Source of the DNA: Sporosarcina gallistercoris
Lineage (GTDB): Bacteria; Bacillota; Bacilli; Bacillales_A; Planococcaceae
Length of the DNA stretch: 64,000 nt
Assembly: GCF_014836415.1 (NCBI RefSeq)
Contig: NZ_JACSQY010000010.1
Location: 1-64,000, forward strand
Direction: 5' to 3'
In this document: positions 26,788 through 36,565 of the stretch, piece after piece
Layout: every line of letters starts with the position of its first letter
Position numbering within the stretch: the first letter of the stretch is position 1
Program-made: the position numbers and the translations under genes
Notes under the pieces: model-generated
Told to the model about the DNA's origin: nothing
Database searches by the model: none
Seen by the model: only the letters and a program-made list of their open reading frames with translations

Positions 26788-27963
26788 GTGAAAATTTTAC
26801 TGGCAACTGTATATGATTATCCTCATTTGGGCGGACTGTCCGTCCACTTGACAACATTGAAGGCAGGACTGGAATCACGCGGGCATGAAGTCGATGTCGT
26901 GTCGTTCACAGACGTGCCAAAGTGGAAGCGTGACGGAATCGTCCGTGGCCCTGCATTCTTACTCAATAAAATGAAGCAAGGCAAAGGCTATGTCTGGACG
27001 CTGAAACGTCGTCAGGACGAGCTTGCGAGTCTGATCAAAGAAGCGGTGTCGAAGAAGGAATACGACATCATCAACGCGCAAGACGTGTTCACGACATTTG
27101 CGGCGCTTGAAACGAATGTGCCTGTTGTGAGTACGGTTCATGGCTATTTGACGTTTGAAGGCATTTCTAAAGGAACTGTGATTGAAGGTTCTCCAGAAGC
27201 GGCTGAACTGCAAGAGGCTGAGCGCAGAGGCTATAAGTCTACACGCGAAGTGATTACGGTCGATACGCGGATCAAGGAATACATTTTGAAGGAAACTGGC
27301 GTGACGGGTCATATGATCAAGAACTTCATCGATGTGGAGTCATTCAAGCCGGAAATCGAACGTCGTACAGAGTTCCGGGATACATATGGATTCTCCCAAG
27401 ACGAACTGATCTTCTTCGTGCCGCGTCGTCTGACGAAAAAAAATGGCGTCATGTATCCGATTCTGTCACTCCCTGCTGTTGTGGAAAAGTTCCCGAATGC
27501 GCGGGTCGTATTTGCGGGAACTGGCGAAATGATGGAGCCGATGAAGCAGAAAGCTGCGGAACTTGGCGTATCCGATCACATTACGATGCTCGGTGCAGTC
27601 GATCACTCAGTGATGATGCAGTATTACGCACTTGCGAATGTAGCACTTGTTCCGTCGATCTATTCCGCAGGCGTTGAAGAAGCGACGTCTATTTCCGCTT
27701 TGGAAGCGATGGGTTCCGGTGTTCCTTTGATCGCCTGTGCGGTCGGTGGGCTGAAAGAGATCGTCGATAGCGGAAAAGACGGCTTGCTTGTAGAAGAGCA
27801 AAATCCGGAACAATTGAGCGATGCGATGATCCGGCTGCTTGAAGATCCGGCATACGGCGAACAGCTTGCAAAAGCGGGGCGGGCGAAGATCATTGAGGAA
27901 TATTCACACTTTGCAGCTGCCGAGAAATACGAAGCGATCTACTTGAAAGCATTGAAACACTGA
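26788..27963 (+). CDS. Glycosyltransferase family 4, wall polymer synthesis
   Basis: A protein of 391 residues with two Rossmann-like halves. The N-terminal DYPHLGGLSVHLTTL and the C-terminal SIYSAGVEEATSISALEAMGSG (EX7E-type donor site at about 293-301) mark a retaining GT4 enzyme. The start is GTG, with its ribosome site (GGAGG) inside the end of csaB, so the two are cotranscribed. The probable job is to add a sugar to the lipid-linked wall polymer in the cytoplasm; donor and acceptor are unknown. A terminator follows. Confidence 0.85.
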   Translation: MKILLATVYDYPHLGGLSVHLTTLKAGLESRGHEVDVVSFTDVPKWKRDGIVRGPAFLLNKMKQGKGYVWTLKRRQDELASLIKEAVSKKEYDIINAQDVFTTFAALETNVPVVSTVHGYLTFEGISKGTVIEGSPEAAELQEAERRGYKSTREVITVDTRIKEYILKETGVTGHMIKNFIDVESFKPEIERRTEFRDTYGFSQDELIFFVPRRLTKKNGVMYPILSLPAVVEKFPNARVVFAGTGEMMEPMKQKAAELGVSDHITMLGAVDHSVMMQYYALANVALVPSIYSAGVEEATSISALEAMGSGVPLIACAVGGLKEIVDSGKDGLLVEEQNPEQLSDAMIRLLEDPAYGEQLAKAGRAKIIEEYSHFAAAEKYEAIYLKALKH

Positions 27964-27968
27964 TTGCG

Positions 27969-27999
27969 AAGCTCCCTGGTGCGAATCAGGGAGCTTTTC
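27969..27999 (+). terminator. Terminator after csaB-GT4
   Basis: AAGCTCCCTG pairs with CAGGGAGCTTTT, followed by CG. The T-run is short, so partial read-through to the flippase gene is possible. Confidence 0.65.
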
Positions 28000-28054
28000 G
28001 CAGTTTAGACGGCACGCTCGGTCCGATTGGCCGGCGTGATTTGGGAGGATTACT

Positions 28055-29560
28055 ATGGGCAAGTTAAAACAGGCGGCACTGTGGACGGCAGTGCTCGCGC
28101 TCGTGCTGAAGCTGTCAGGGCTGCTGCGGGAATCGATCGTCAGCACAAAATTCGGGGTATCGTCCGAGACGGATGCGTACTTCCTCGCGTTCCCGTTCAT
28201 CACCCTCGTCGTTGCGATGATCTCGACAGGCTTCAATAACGTCTTTTTACCGATGTATATCAAGAACCGAAAATCAGGCGAAGCGGGCGACCATAATGCG
28301 AACGCGTTGCTGAACTGGACGATGGTGCTGTTCGTCGGCATCAGTTTCGTCGGCTGGTTCGGTGCCCCGTATTTCCTGCCTATCATGTACGGCAACATGT
28401 CGGACGAGATCGCGACAATCGCGATTCCGATGACGCAGGTGTTCTTCGCGTTCATGACGGTGATCGCGTTGAGTGGACTTTTAGATTCCTATTTGCAGTC
28501 GAGGCGGATCTTCGTGCCGTCGCAGATGTCGAAGCTGCTCGCTACACTGTTTTCGGTGATCTTCGCAGTGCTGTTCAATGAGCAGTGGGGCATCTTTTCC
28601 TTGGCATATGGATTCATCTTCGGGACGATCCTTGGTGTTATCGTGCAGCTGTATTATCTGTTCCGGTCTGATTACAAGTATCGCTTGGAATTCCGGATGG
28701 ACATCAAGTTCCGGAACGCGTTTTTGCTGCTGATTGTGCCGTCGCTGCTGAACTCGGTCGTCGGTCAGGTGAACTTTTTCGTAAACAAGGCGTTTGCGTC
28801 GGGAATTGACGGCGCTGTGACGTACCTGAACAATGCATCGCTAATCATCAGCATTCCGAATGCGATCTATGCAACGACGCTGGCTGCGATCATTTTCACG
28901 TTAATGAGTGAGCAGACAGAGGATCGTGCGAAGTTCAAGGCGACGTTTTTCCGCGGGATGGAGATCTCACTCGTGACGCTGTTGCCAATCGCAGCGGGTT
29001 TATTAGTCATTGGAGACTCTGTGATTGCCTTCATTTACGAACACGGGAAATTCACACCCACTGACACGCATAAAACACACATTGCACTCATGCTGTACTT
29101 GCCGGTCATTGTGTTCCAAGGGATGCAGCTCATGCTGTCGAAGTCGATGTATGCACGCGGCAAGACCGCAGTGGTGTTCCGGATCAGTGTGACGACGGTG
29201 CTGATCAACTTCCTGAGTAACTGGCTGTTGGTCGATCGCTTCGGCTATCCGGCACTTGCGATTGCAACGTCCATTGTGAGTGTTTACTTCTTTGCCGTAT
29301 CGATGGTGGTCGTGTATAAGGATCTCGGTAAGGAGGAGTTGGCGCGTTTTGGACGGATGGTTCCGCAAGTGCTCATTCCTACGGTGATCATGGGGCTGGT
29401 TGTTTGGGCTGCGAAAGTGTTTGTCGGATTGGGATCGCTTAGTCCGGTTATACAGCTTGCGACGTTGGCACCGCTTGGCGTTGTCGTATATGCGGGGATG
29501 CTGTTCGTGTTTTATCGTGCTGGGTTCAGACGGTTTTTAAGTCTTTTAAAAAGGTCTTAA
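28055..29560 (+). CDS. MurJ/MviN-like lipid-linked oligosaccharide flippase
   Basis: A protein of 501 residues with about 14 hydrophobic segments and the MviN/MurJ N-terminal pattern (LSGLLRESIVSTKFG with ETDAYFLAF). This superfamily moves undecaprenyl-linked sugars across the membrane. A GGGAGGA site precedes the ATG. Its place right after csaB and a glycosyltransferase suggests it exports the wall polymer precursor instead of, or besides, lipid II, but that is inference. Confidence 0.8.
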   Translation: MGKLKQAALWTAVLALVLKLSGLLRESIVSTKFGVSSETDAYFLAFPFITLVVAMISTGFNNVFLPMYIKNRKSGEAGDHNANALLNWTMVLFVGISFVGWFGAPYFLPIMYGNMSDEIATIAIPMTQVFFAFMTVIALSGLLDSYLQSRRIFVPSQMSKLLATLFSVIFAVLFNEQWGIFSLAYGFIFGTILGVIVQLYYLFRSDYKYRLEFRMDIKFRNAFLLLIVPSLLNSVVGQVNFFVNKAFASGIDGAVTYLNNASLIISIPNAIYATTLAAIIFTLMSEQTEDRAKFKATFFRGMEISLVTLLPIAAGLLVIGDSVIAFIYEHGKFTPTDTHKTHIALMLYLPVIVFQGMQLMLSKSMYARGKTAVVFRISVTTVLINFLSNWLLVDRFGYPALAIATSIVSVYFFAVSMVVVYKDLGKEELARFGRMVPQVLIPTVIMGLVVWAAKVFVGLGSLSPVIQLATLAPLGVVVYAGMLFVFYRAGFRRFLSLLKRS

Positions 29561-29584
29561 TAGTAGGTCTTCGCTAAACGTATT

Positions 29585-29633
29585 AAAAAGGATGTAGCAA
29601 CCGTCGATTGACAACGGTTGCTACATCCTTTTT
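29585..29633. terminator. Bidirectional terminator
   Basis: A 17-base near-perfect stem (GGATGTAGCAACCGT / ACGGTTGCTACATCC) is flanked by A-run and T-run. It serves the flippase gene on plus and the SLH glucosaminidase on minus. Confidence 0.9.
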
Positions 29634-29634
29634 G

Positions 29635-31677
29635 TTATTTTTTATTCGAGGACACCGCGACAAGTTCACTGAGCACATATACAAATTCAGGTGTCGGCTT
29701 CCCATTGTGTAGTGGATTCATGTCATTCACAATCTTATACCACTTCTGACCGTCTGCTGCAGTCACCTCATCTACGATGACAACCGGATAGCCAAATAGA
29801 TCGTCTTCCCCTAGTGGTTTCGGTTTATATGAGAACAGCAAGTTGGAATTTGTTACGCCTGGTGAAGTCCGGACATTGACTCCGTTGTATTTATTATAAT
29901 AATTGATGCGTCCAAGTGTAAGGCGCTTGTACTCCTTGCCACCTAGCTTGCTGTCAATTGTATACAAGTGACCGGCGATTTTTGCACCCCAGTCAGGATC
30001 AGATGCGTATCTTACGTTCGCTCCTACACTTTTGTTACCCGATACCGCTCCATTTGCATAAGCGCCTAGCGGATTCAAATAGTTTTTGTTCATATAATCC
30101 CCTACAAATGAATTCACACTATCTTCCGGTTTTGCGAACTTCGTCTCACACACTTTAGTAGAGGAATCGTACGCTTTAATGCCAAATAGGTTGTTACACG
30201 TCATTGCTTTTTCACTCACCCCGAAATCACTTTCGTGGATCGCTGCCGCCAACATGAACAATGCATTCACGCGATGCTGGCCTTCCAAGGTTTTCAACTT
30301 ACTACCAAGTCCAACTAACTTCGACTTTGTAGTTGCATTCGCATAGCGGCTTGCACCGGTCGCTTGACGTTCTGTCAAGAGTTGCTGAATTACAGCATCC
30401 AACTGTTGAGCCGTATAGACACTTGCAACACGTGCGGATAGGAATTGGAAGTATTGAAATTCAGTTGCCTGAATTCTTCCCGCTTCGTCTGTAAAACGAA
30501 CTCCGTCATAACTATAATAATCGCGGTTCGGAACTAGACTATCAGGAGCCGGACCAGTTACATATGTCCCATAACTCTTCGATAAGTTATTGTACGTGGA
30601 GTGATACAGCAGTCCGTTTTGGCTCTTATAGGAATCTCGTCCAGTGACGAGTTCTTTTGGGACTAAATCCACTTCGTTGTGCTTCACATACCCTGTCCGG
30701 CCACCAATTTCGATGATTGCATAATCAGGTCCACTACCTCTATGTTTCAACTCCCGCCCCTTCTGGACATACGTAAGTTGCTGTTTAAATGCTGTATCCT
30801 CATAAATGATTGTCGTGTTTCCTGGAGTTGCAGCAGCAAATGCCAATCCGGTTTTCATCTTGATGATGTCTTTGTTTTTCACGATGACGCGCAAATCATT
30901 CGAGTTCGAGAGGACTTTTAATGCCTCATCGTATGATTTGTATTGTGCAGACGTTTCAACCACTTTCCCGTTTTGGATGGAGCCCACCTTATAGGCATCC
31001 GGATTGTTCGGCTGTTCCGGTTCAGTAGGCGGTTTCGGTGGCTCTGGAGTTGTCATGTTCTCCTCCAACTGAATAAAACGGTAAAGGACGGCAGCAACTT
31101 GGTCGCGAAGTGAACTATCCTTCGGCTTGAAGATGAAGGATTTCGGTCCTTGTGTCCCAGATCCGCCCTTCATAAGATCTACAGATGCCAGCCACTGCGC
31201 TGCAACAATTCCACCGTTCAATGTGAAACTCTTATGATCTTCAATAATGATGTCTTGACCTGTACGTGTGTAGTTATGTGCTTCCAGTACTCGTGACATT
31301 GTCAGTGCCATTTCCTCTCTTGTAATGACCTTGTCCGGCATGAATTTCCCGTCTAGCGTTCCCGTCATGAAGCCTGTTTTTTGAATCGCTCCGATTTCCC
31401 CTGCGACTGCTGCTGATTTGTTCACGTCTACAAAGTTCGGAATCTCATTTTGTAATTTAAGTGTTCTAGCTAGGAACGCAGCAAAATCAGAGCGCCGTAC
31501 TTCCGCTTTCGGGTAGACTTTTCCACCTGTATAGCCCTTAATGATCCCTCTGCTGATCATCTCCCGCATTTCCTTCTCCAGTGTCAGACCATCCAGCTCA
31601 TCGGCATGTGAGCTAGTTGGAACGATTGTCCAAACTAAGACGATTGCTAGTAAACTAGCAATAATTTTTTTAAACAT
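29635..31677 (-). CDS. SLH-anchored N-acetylglucosaminidase
   Basis: About 680 residues. A signal peptide and three SLH repeats (about 30-78, 84-132, 145-205; the third degenerate) are followed by a Pro-rich linker (TTPEPPKPPTEPEQP). A central region of unknown type comes next, then a glucosaminidase domain at about 420-580 with the presumed acid in AAIHESDFGVSE and NLFGIKAYD. The end is SH3-like (NKYNGVNVRTSPG). It should hydrolyse the glycan backbone during wall turnover. An AGGAGA site abuts the ATG at 31683, so the second ATG at 31677 (MFKKIIAS) is the better start. Confidence 0.88.
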   Translation of the reverse strand: MFKKIIASLLAIVLVWTIVPTSSHADELDGLTLEKEMREMISRGIIKGYTGGKVYPKAEVRRSDFAAFLARTLKLQNEIPNFVDVNKSAAVAGEIGAIQKTGFMTGTLDGKFMPDKVITREEMALTMSRVLEAHNYTRTGQDIIIEDHKSFTLNGGIVAAQWLASVDLMKGGSGTQGPKSFIFKPKDSSLRDQVAAVLYRFIQLEENMTTPEPPKPPTEPEQPNNPDAYKVGSIQNGKVVETSAQYKSYDEALKVLSNSNDLRVIVKNKDIIKMKTGLAFAAATPGNTTIIYEDTAFKQQLTYVQKGRELKHRGSGPDYAIIEIGGRTGYVKHNEVDLVPKELVTGRDSYKSQNGLLYHSTYNNLSKSYGTYVTGPAPDSLVPNRDYYSYDGVRFTDEAGRIQATEFQYFQFLSARVASVYTAQQLDAVIQQLLTERQATGASRYANATTKSKLVGLGSKLKTLEGQHRVNALFMLAAAIHESDFGVSEKAMTCNNLFGIKAYDSSTKVCETKFAKPEDSVNSFVGDYMNKNYLNPLGAYANGAVSGNKSVGANVRYASDPDWGAKIAGHLYTIDSKLGGKEYKRLTLGRINYYNKYNGVNVRTSPGVTNSNLLFSYKPKPLGEDDLFGYPVVIVDEVTAADGQKWYKIVNDMNPLHNGKPTPEFVYVLSELVAVSSNKK

Positions 31678-31695
31678 GCTCATTCTCCTATCGGT

Positions 31696-32685
31696 TTAGT
31701 TGATCGCGCTGTAAACTGCTGCTGAAAATTCTGCACGTGTTGTCGGTTTTCCTACGTCATATGTTGCGGTTTGGAATACTTTTGTACGATCGACTACTTT
31801 TAATGCAAGAATCGAATTCGACATCCAGTGTGTTGCAGGTACATCTTTATACAAAGACGCTGTAGACACGTTGTTTCCAGATTTTTCCGTAAGTTTAAAG
31901 GCCCGATCCATGATGACTGCGAGTTGTCCCCTCGTCAGTTCGTCATTGAAGCCGTATGTTGTCGCGTCATACCCTTTTAATATGCCTGCTTGGTTCATTG
32001 CCGCCACATGGGCCGAAAATGGATGATTTGCTGGCACATCCGTGAATTTTCCAATGTTTGTCGCTTTCAGTTTTAACACACGATTCAACATCGCCGCGGC
32101 TTGTCCTCGCGTGATGGAAAGATCCGGTCGGAAACTATCATCCTGAAATCCTGAAATAATCGCTTTCTCTGTTAAGTCTTGGACAGCTTCATACGCCGCG
32201 TGACTTTCTGGCAAGTCTGTAAATTGTTTAAAAGGCAATACGCGTTTTGCTCCTGCATAACGGGGTCCCCAGTAGGGATGCCCTGTTAACTTGTCGACCG
32301 TGACACCTGCACTCGCAGCGGAAATGAACTGGTTATTCCCCAAATAGATTCCAGTATGGGAAATTCCGGCTTTATATGTATCTTTGAAGAAAACCAAATC
32401 TCCTGGTTGTAAATCTTCTAATGAGACAGGCGTTCCCACTTTGAACTGGTCTTCTGATGTCCTAGGCAGGGACACGTTAAAATGGGTATAGACGTGAAGT
32501 ATATAGCCGGAACAATCGAATCCTGCGGGGGTTGTTCCACCCCATAAGTACGGTGTCCCTTTGAACTTCAACGCGAAATTTGGTACATCCACTCTCATAG
32601 AGGCATGCGCTTCTTTGCCGAGACTAGATGGAACTAGCATAAGAAGTAACCCCAAGGCCATAAGCAGCGTCAGTATCTTTTTCAA
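31696..32685 (-). CDS. SLH-anchored NlpC/P60 endopeptidase
   Basis: About 329 residues. Unlike its neighbours the enzyme comes first: a signal peptide, then an NlpC/P60 domain (about 35-150) with the catalytic Cys in GFDCSGY (about 58), His in SHTGIYLG (about 109) and a third His near 135, then three SLH repeats at the C-terminus (about 155-330). The family cleaves gamma-D-Glu to diamino acid bonds in stem peptides. The GGGTGG site is correctly spaced for the TTG at 32685 (MKKILTLLM), not for the ATG at 32694. It lies 12 bases before the glucosaminidase start codon region and may share its transcript. Confidence 0.88.
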   Translation of the reverse strand: MKKILTLLMALGLLLMLVPSSLGKEAHASMRVDVPNFALKFKGTPYLWGGTTPAGFDCSGYILHVYTHFNVSLPRTSEDQFKVGTPVSLEDLQPGDLVFFKDTYKAGISHTGIYLGNNQFISAASAGVTVDKLTGHPYWGPRYAGAKRVLPFKQFTDLPESHAAYEAVQDLTEKAIISGFQDDSFRPDLSITRGQAAAMLNRVLKLKATNIGKFTDVPANHPFSAHVAAMNQAGILKGYDATTYGFNDELTRGQLAVIMDRAFKLTEKSGNNVSTASLYKDVPATHWMSNSILALKVVDRTKVFQTATYDVGKPTTRAEFSAAVYSAIN

Positions 32686-32849
32686 TTCATCCACCCTTTT
32701 CTAATTATCTAAAAGTTATCTTGTGTCAATTCTACCATTCTTCTATTTCTTTATGCTATTTATTTCGGAAAAAAATAAAGTTTTGATATCCATCCTATGG
32801 CCTTATTTGAATCTTTTTTTTGGCTAATAGTCGTATCTTTTTGCTCACA

Positions 32850-32878
32850 AAAAAACCCACCTCAAGAAGAGGTGAGCT
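32850..32878 (-). terminator. Terminator overlapping the subtilase stop codon
   Basis: CTCACCTC pairs with GAGGTGGG, followed by T7 on the minus strand. The left arm is made of the last sense codons and the stop lies at the loop, so the hairpin overlaps translation. Confidence 0.75.
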
Positions 32879-34787
32879 TAAATAGATCATTTTGAGCACG
32901 AGACAGGAATACAGAGAAATCAGATCGCGTCATTTTTTCGTATGGTTTAAATGTGCCATCTTTATATCCCGAAGTGATCCCAGTATTCGCTAAGCTCATA
33001 ATTGCGTTGTAGGCTGCAATTGAGGAGTTCACATCAGTAAACGACTTGTTGGATGTTGCCGTTAACTGATACGCCTTCGAGATCATAATTGCCATTTCAG
33101 CACGCGTGACGTTCGCTTCCGGGCGGAACGTTCCATCTGTGAACCCTGATATCACTTTCGCTTTCACCGCTGCGTCAATGTACCCTGATGCATAGGAGGA
33201 CGGGGACACGTCACTGAATTTTGTTTTAGTTGGAGTTCCTGAGTACCCTAACGCTCTGCCGATTAGTACGGCCGCTTCTCCGCGGTTAATGGCTGTGTAC
33301 GGTCGGAACGTCCCGTCTTGGAATCCTTTGATTTGGTTTTTTCCTGCCAGATAGCCAACTGGTCCGGAAAACGGTTGCGAGTTTTTTACGTCAGAGTACG
33401 CAGGTGCTTTAAACTCCACGTATTGCCGTTCAATCGTTTGCTTTTTTTGAGCATCTACAGATGTTACAAAAATTTCTTTTTTCCCTTTTACTCCGTAAAT
33501 CTCTAGCTGGCCATCTTTCAGTTTGAGCGACTTGTCATTCATGACCACTTTCAAAAGCTTTGGATCAGTTGTTGACAATACGACTTTCCCTGTTGCGCTT
33601 GTTTTGGTGAAGTTAACCGAGTACGGCAGTTCAGGGAGGTACTGAATAAGACCAAAACCATATAAGTTGTCTCGGCCTTTGACTCCAAGATCCTTAGCCG
33701 TACTTGTGATAAGAGTTCGTAATTCAACATTTGTCATCTGCGGAAAACGTTCTTTGTAAATCGCTAACAATCCTGTAACATGCGGGGCTGCCATTGACGT
33801 ACCAGACAACCGCGTATAGCCATCTGTACGCCCATCCTCGTAATCCCATTCAATCGGGAACGTACTTAATATAGAATCCCCAGGTGCTACAAGCTCCACC
33901 TCTGGACCAACGGCACTTTCAGGCATTTTTGTGAGATCATTTTTCACCGCTCCCACACCAATCACTGAACTGTATCTAGCAGGATAGAGGACTGCCTTGT
34001 TTGTTGTCTCTCCGTTATTCCCTACTGAAGCGACAATGAGGATTCCTTTGTTATATGCCGTTTGAAGTGCTGTACGTAGGGCCACATCATTATCATCTGT
34101 TGTAATACTCATATTAATAATGTCCATTTTGTTCTTAAGTGCCCACTCGATTCCGGACACTAAGCTTTCTGTAGATCCTGAACCAAATGCATTCATTGCT
34201 TTCACACTGTACAAGTCGACAGCTGGTGCTAAACCAACGATCCCTGTATTATTTTTCAACGCTGCTACGATACCTGCAACGTGTGTACCATGTCCATTAT
34301 CATCCGTATAAGGGACATCCGGCGCGCAATCAAATGAAAGGGAACAGAAGCCACCTTTCACTTTCAAATCTCGATGGGTCACATCAATTCCTGAGTCCAG
34401 GATTGCTACCTTCACCCCTGCTCCTGTATATGGTGAGATGAGGGAAGGGGAGGCTCCAAGTACTTTCGCCGACTCCAGCTCATTGTCAGCAGTCTGCTCG
34501 TATTCTAAGTTTTCTTGGGTGTGCAACTTAGGGAATTTCGTTTTTAATTGTTCGATTTCGCCAGCAGTGAGCTGAGCTGAAATGATTGGAAATGCACTAT
34601 AAACTTCTTCAATTGTAAGGTTTTCACGTATCATATAGTCGACAATTTCCTGTTGGTTTTCATCGACTAACATATACTGTTCTTTCAGGGATTCCGAAGT
34701 TTCAGATGCTTCCGCAACTAAAACAGAACCACTGCCTATTAAACTAAACATCACTATGAATAGTGCTTTTTGTACCAGATCCCTCAT
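32862..34787 (-). CDS. SLH-anchored subtilisin-like serine protease
   Basis: About 641 residues. A signal peptide, a pro-region to about 105, then an S8 catalytic domain with Asp (AILDSGID, about 131), His (GHGTHVAG, about 166) and Ser (SGTSMAAPH, about 331). A small beta domain follows (about 390-450), then three SLH repeats at the end. It should be a wall-bound secreted protease, processing surface proteins or feeding on external peptides. The GAGAGG site touches the first ATG, so the ATG at 34787 (MRDLVQKAL) is preferred. Terminators bound it on both sides. Confidence 0.9.
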   Translation of the reverse strand: MRDLVQKALFIVMFSLIGSGSVLVAEASETSESLKEQYMLVDENQQEIVDYMIRENLTIEEVYSAFPIISAQLTAGEIEQLKTKFPKLHTQENLEYEQTADNELESAKVLGASPSLISPYTGAGVKVAILDSGIDVTHRDLKVKGGFCSLSFDCAPDVPYTDDNGHGTHVAGIVAALKNNTGIVGLAPAVDLYSVKAMNAFGSGSTESLVSGIEWALKNKMDIINMSITTDDNDVALRTALQTAYNKGILIVASVGNNGETTNKAVLYPARYSSVIGVGAVKNDLTKMPESAVGPEVELVAPGDSILSTFPIEWDYEDGRTDGYTRLSGTSMAAPHVTGLLAIYKERFPQMTNVELRTLITSTAKDLGVKGRDNLYGFGLIQYLPELPYSVNFTKTSATGKVVLSTTDPKLLKVVMNDKSLKLKDGQLEIYGVKGKKEIFVTSVDAQKKQTIERQYVEFKAPAYSDVKNSQPFSGPVGYLAGKNQIKGFQDGTFRPYTAINRGEAAVLIGRALGYSGTPTKTKFSDVSPSSYASGYIDAAVKAKVISGFTDGTFRPEANVTRAEMAIMISKAYQLTATSNKSFTDVNSSIAAYNAIMSLANTGITSGYKDGTFKPYEKMTRSDFSVFLSRAQNDLFKLTSS

Positions 34788-34835
34788 CGCATTCATCCTC
34801 TCTCTTTAGTTACTATTGTACAGGTTTTCTTTAAA

Positions 34836-34882
34836 AAAAGAAGTCCCGTTCACACGAATGTGAAAGCCAGGACTTCTTCTTT
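34836..34882 (-). terminator. Terminator after the SLH amidase gene
   Basis: A long stem (AAGAAGTCCTGGCTTTCAC against GTGTGAACGGGACTTCTT) with T7 on the minus strand. Confidence 0.8.
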
Positions 34883-34886
34883 GAAA

Positions 34887-36383
34887 TTAATGATATCTAG
34901 GAGAGGGAGATGAGCCGAATTGTGAATACAAACCAGCCACATCTGTAAGTCCTTCATAGTTATAATAGTAATCTAGCGTACCAAGCACAATCGCTTTAGC
35001 CATCGCCTCGCGATAGGTTGGTGACTTCAAGTACGAATTGTCTTTCGCCGTATCGATGAACCCAAGTTCCAATAAAACTGCAGGCATCGAATTTTCACGT
35101 GTTACGTGAAGGGATTTGTTTTTCACACCGCGGTCTTTTAGTCCCCAAGCTTGAAGCATGCGTTTTTGCATATACGTCGCAAGCGCTTTGGATTCTTTTT
35201 CGTGTGGATTTTTACCAGCTGCATAATAATAAGTCTCTGTTCCGGTACCTCCACCTGCATTAGCGTGAACACTTACGAACAAGTTCCCTTTTTGCTGCTT
35301 AGCAAAATTCACTCGTCCTACAAGGGATGGATAGACATCCGTAGTTCGTGTATAACGCACAGCTAATGGTGTCTTATCGAAATACTTTTGAGTTCGCATG
35401 GAGACGTTCAACGTAATCTCTTTTTCAACAAGTCCAAGAGCGGCTGAACCTCCATCAGTTCCACCATGGCCTGGGTCGATGATGATTGTTTGACCAACTA
35501 GGGATCCCCCTCCAGAAATTCCTGGTGAGCCACCGATAACCGGTGGTGGAGCTAAGTCTACCGGGTCTTTTACAGAACTGACACTAGGCTTGGATGATGA
35601 AATGTACGCTGTATGGACAAACCCATAAGCACCATCCGCTTTCATATAAACCCAATCTCCCACCTTATAGTAGACCTCTACCGGATAGCCTTTGAATAAT
35701 TTCTTAATCGCCATGTAGTCAGTTGTTGGACCTGTGCGGAAATTCAAAGAATCATTATCTTGTACATTCACGTACATTTGCGAGCTTTGTAATGGTGCTG
35801 CTCCTTCGCGGTATTGTGCATTGATGGCACGTGTTAAGAAAATCGCAAAGTCGCCCCGTTTCATGAGCTGGCTTGTCCCAAAGTTCCCTTTCCCGATGCC
35901 CTTCGAAATCCCTTTTGTGATAAGTTCGTTGGCAGCGGCTGTTGTCGTACTCGAATTGTATCCGAATGCCCGACTTATAAGAACAGCCATTTCTCCACGG
36001 TTCAATGTTTTGTTGGGTTTGAATGTACCGTCAGAGTATCCTTTGATGATTCCACGGGCAACTGAACTTTCAATATAACCAGAAGCCGGATTCGAGATCG
36101 TTACATCTGTGAAACGAGAATTTGTAGGCGTACCACTCAATTGAACAGCTTCTCCAATCATGGAAGCTGCATGTGCACGAGTCATCGCTTCGTCCGGGCC
36201 AAACTTATTTGAATGATCGTTTGACAAGATATTGCTCTGTGACAAATAAGTAATTTCTTCGTACGCTCTGTGGTGCGTTGGTATGTCTGTAAAGTATGCA
36301 GCGGCGTCTGCTTCACGTGGCTGGAATGTGGACAGGGATAATAGTAACAGTGAGCTTGCGGAAAGTAGTCCTAATTTCTTCAA
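34887..36383 (-). CDS. SLH-anchored N-acetylmuramoyl-L-alanine amidase
   Basis: A protein of 498 residues: signal peptide, three SLH repeats (about 28-190, the third shortened), an SH3 domain (about 205-262, NFRTGPTTDYM), a Gly/Pro linker, then an Amidase_3 zinc domain. The metal and catalytic residues are present: His306 (DPGHGG), Glu322, His373 (VSVHAN) and Glu439 (LLELGF). It cleaves the bond between MurNAc and L-Ala, with a role in cell separation or wall turnover. The start is TTG at 36383 with a GGAG site upstream. It completes a set of wall enzymes with different bond specificities in this cluster. Confidence 0.92.
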   Translation of the reverse strand: MKKLGLLSASSLLLLSLSTFQPREADAAAYFTDIPTHHRAYEEITYLSQSNILSNDHSNKFGPDEAMTRAHAASMIGEAVQLSGTPTNSRFTDVTISNPASGYIESSVARGIIKGYSDGTFKPNKTLNRGEMAVLISRAFGYNSSTTTAAANELITKGISKGIGKGNFGTSQLMKRGDFAIFLTRAINAQYREGAAPLQSSQMYVNVQDNDSLNFRTGPTTDYMAIKKLFKGYPVEVYYKVGDWVYMKADGAYGFVHTAYISSSKPSVSSVKDPVDLAPPPVIGGSPGISGGGSLVGQTIIIDPGHGGTDGGSAALGLVEKEITLNVSMRTQKYFDKTPLAVRYTRTTDVYPSLVGRVNFAKQQKGNLFVSVHANAGGGTGTETYYYAAGKNPHEKESKALATYMQKRMLQAWGLKDRGVKNKSLHVTRENSMPAVLLELGFIDTAKDNSYLKSPTYREAMAKAIVLGTLDYYYNYEGLTDVAGLYSQFGSSPSPRYH

Positions 36384-36502
36384 TGCATAAACTCCTTTAT
36401 CGTTTGCTGTAGTTTTGAGTGTAACACTAATTTTACCAATTTTATATGTTCCTTATGTACTAATTTACTTTTTTACGGGAGTTTTCGAGTTTATAAGACT
36501 AG

Positions 36503-36553
36503 TAAAAAGGGAAAACTGCTATCCCTGTAAATATATATCGACAGGAATAGCAG
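36503..36553 (-). terminator. Terminator after the SLH 5'-nucleotidase gene
   Basis: CTGCTATTCCTGT pairs with ACAGGGATAGCAG, followed by TTTTCCCTTTTT on the minus strand. Confidence 0.75.
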
Positions 36554-36565
36554 AATGATTAGGTG

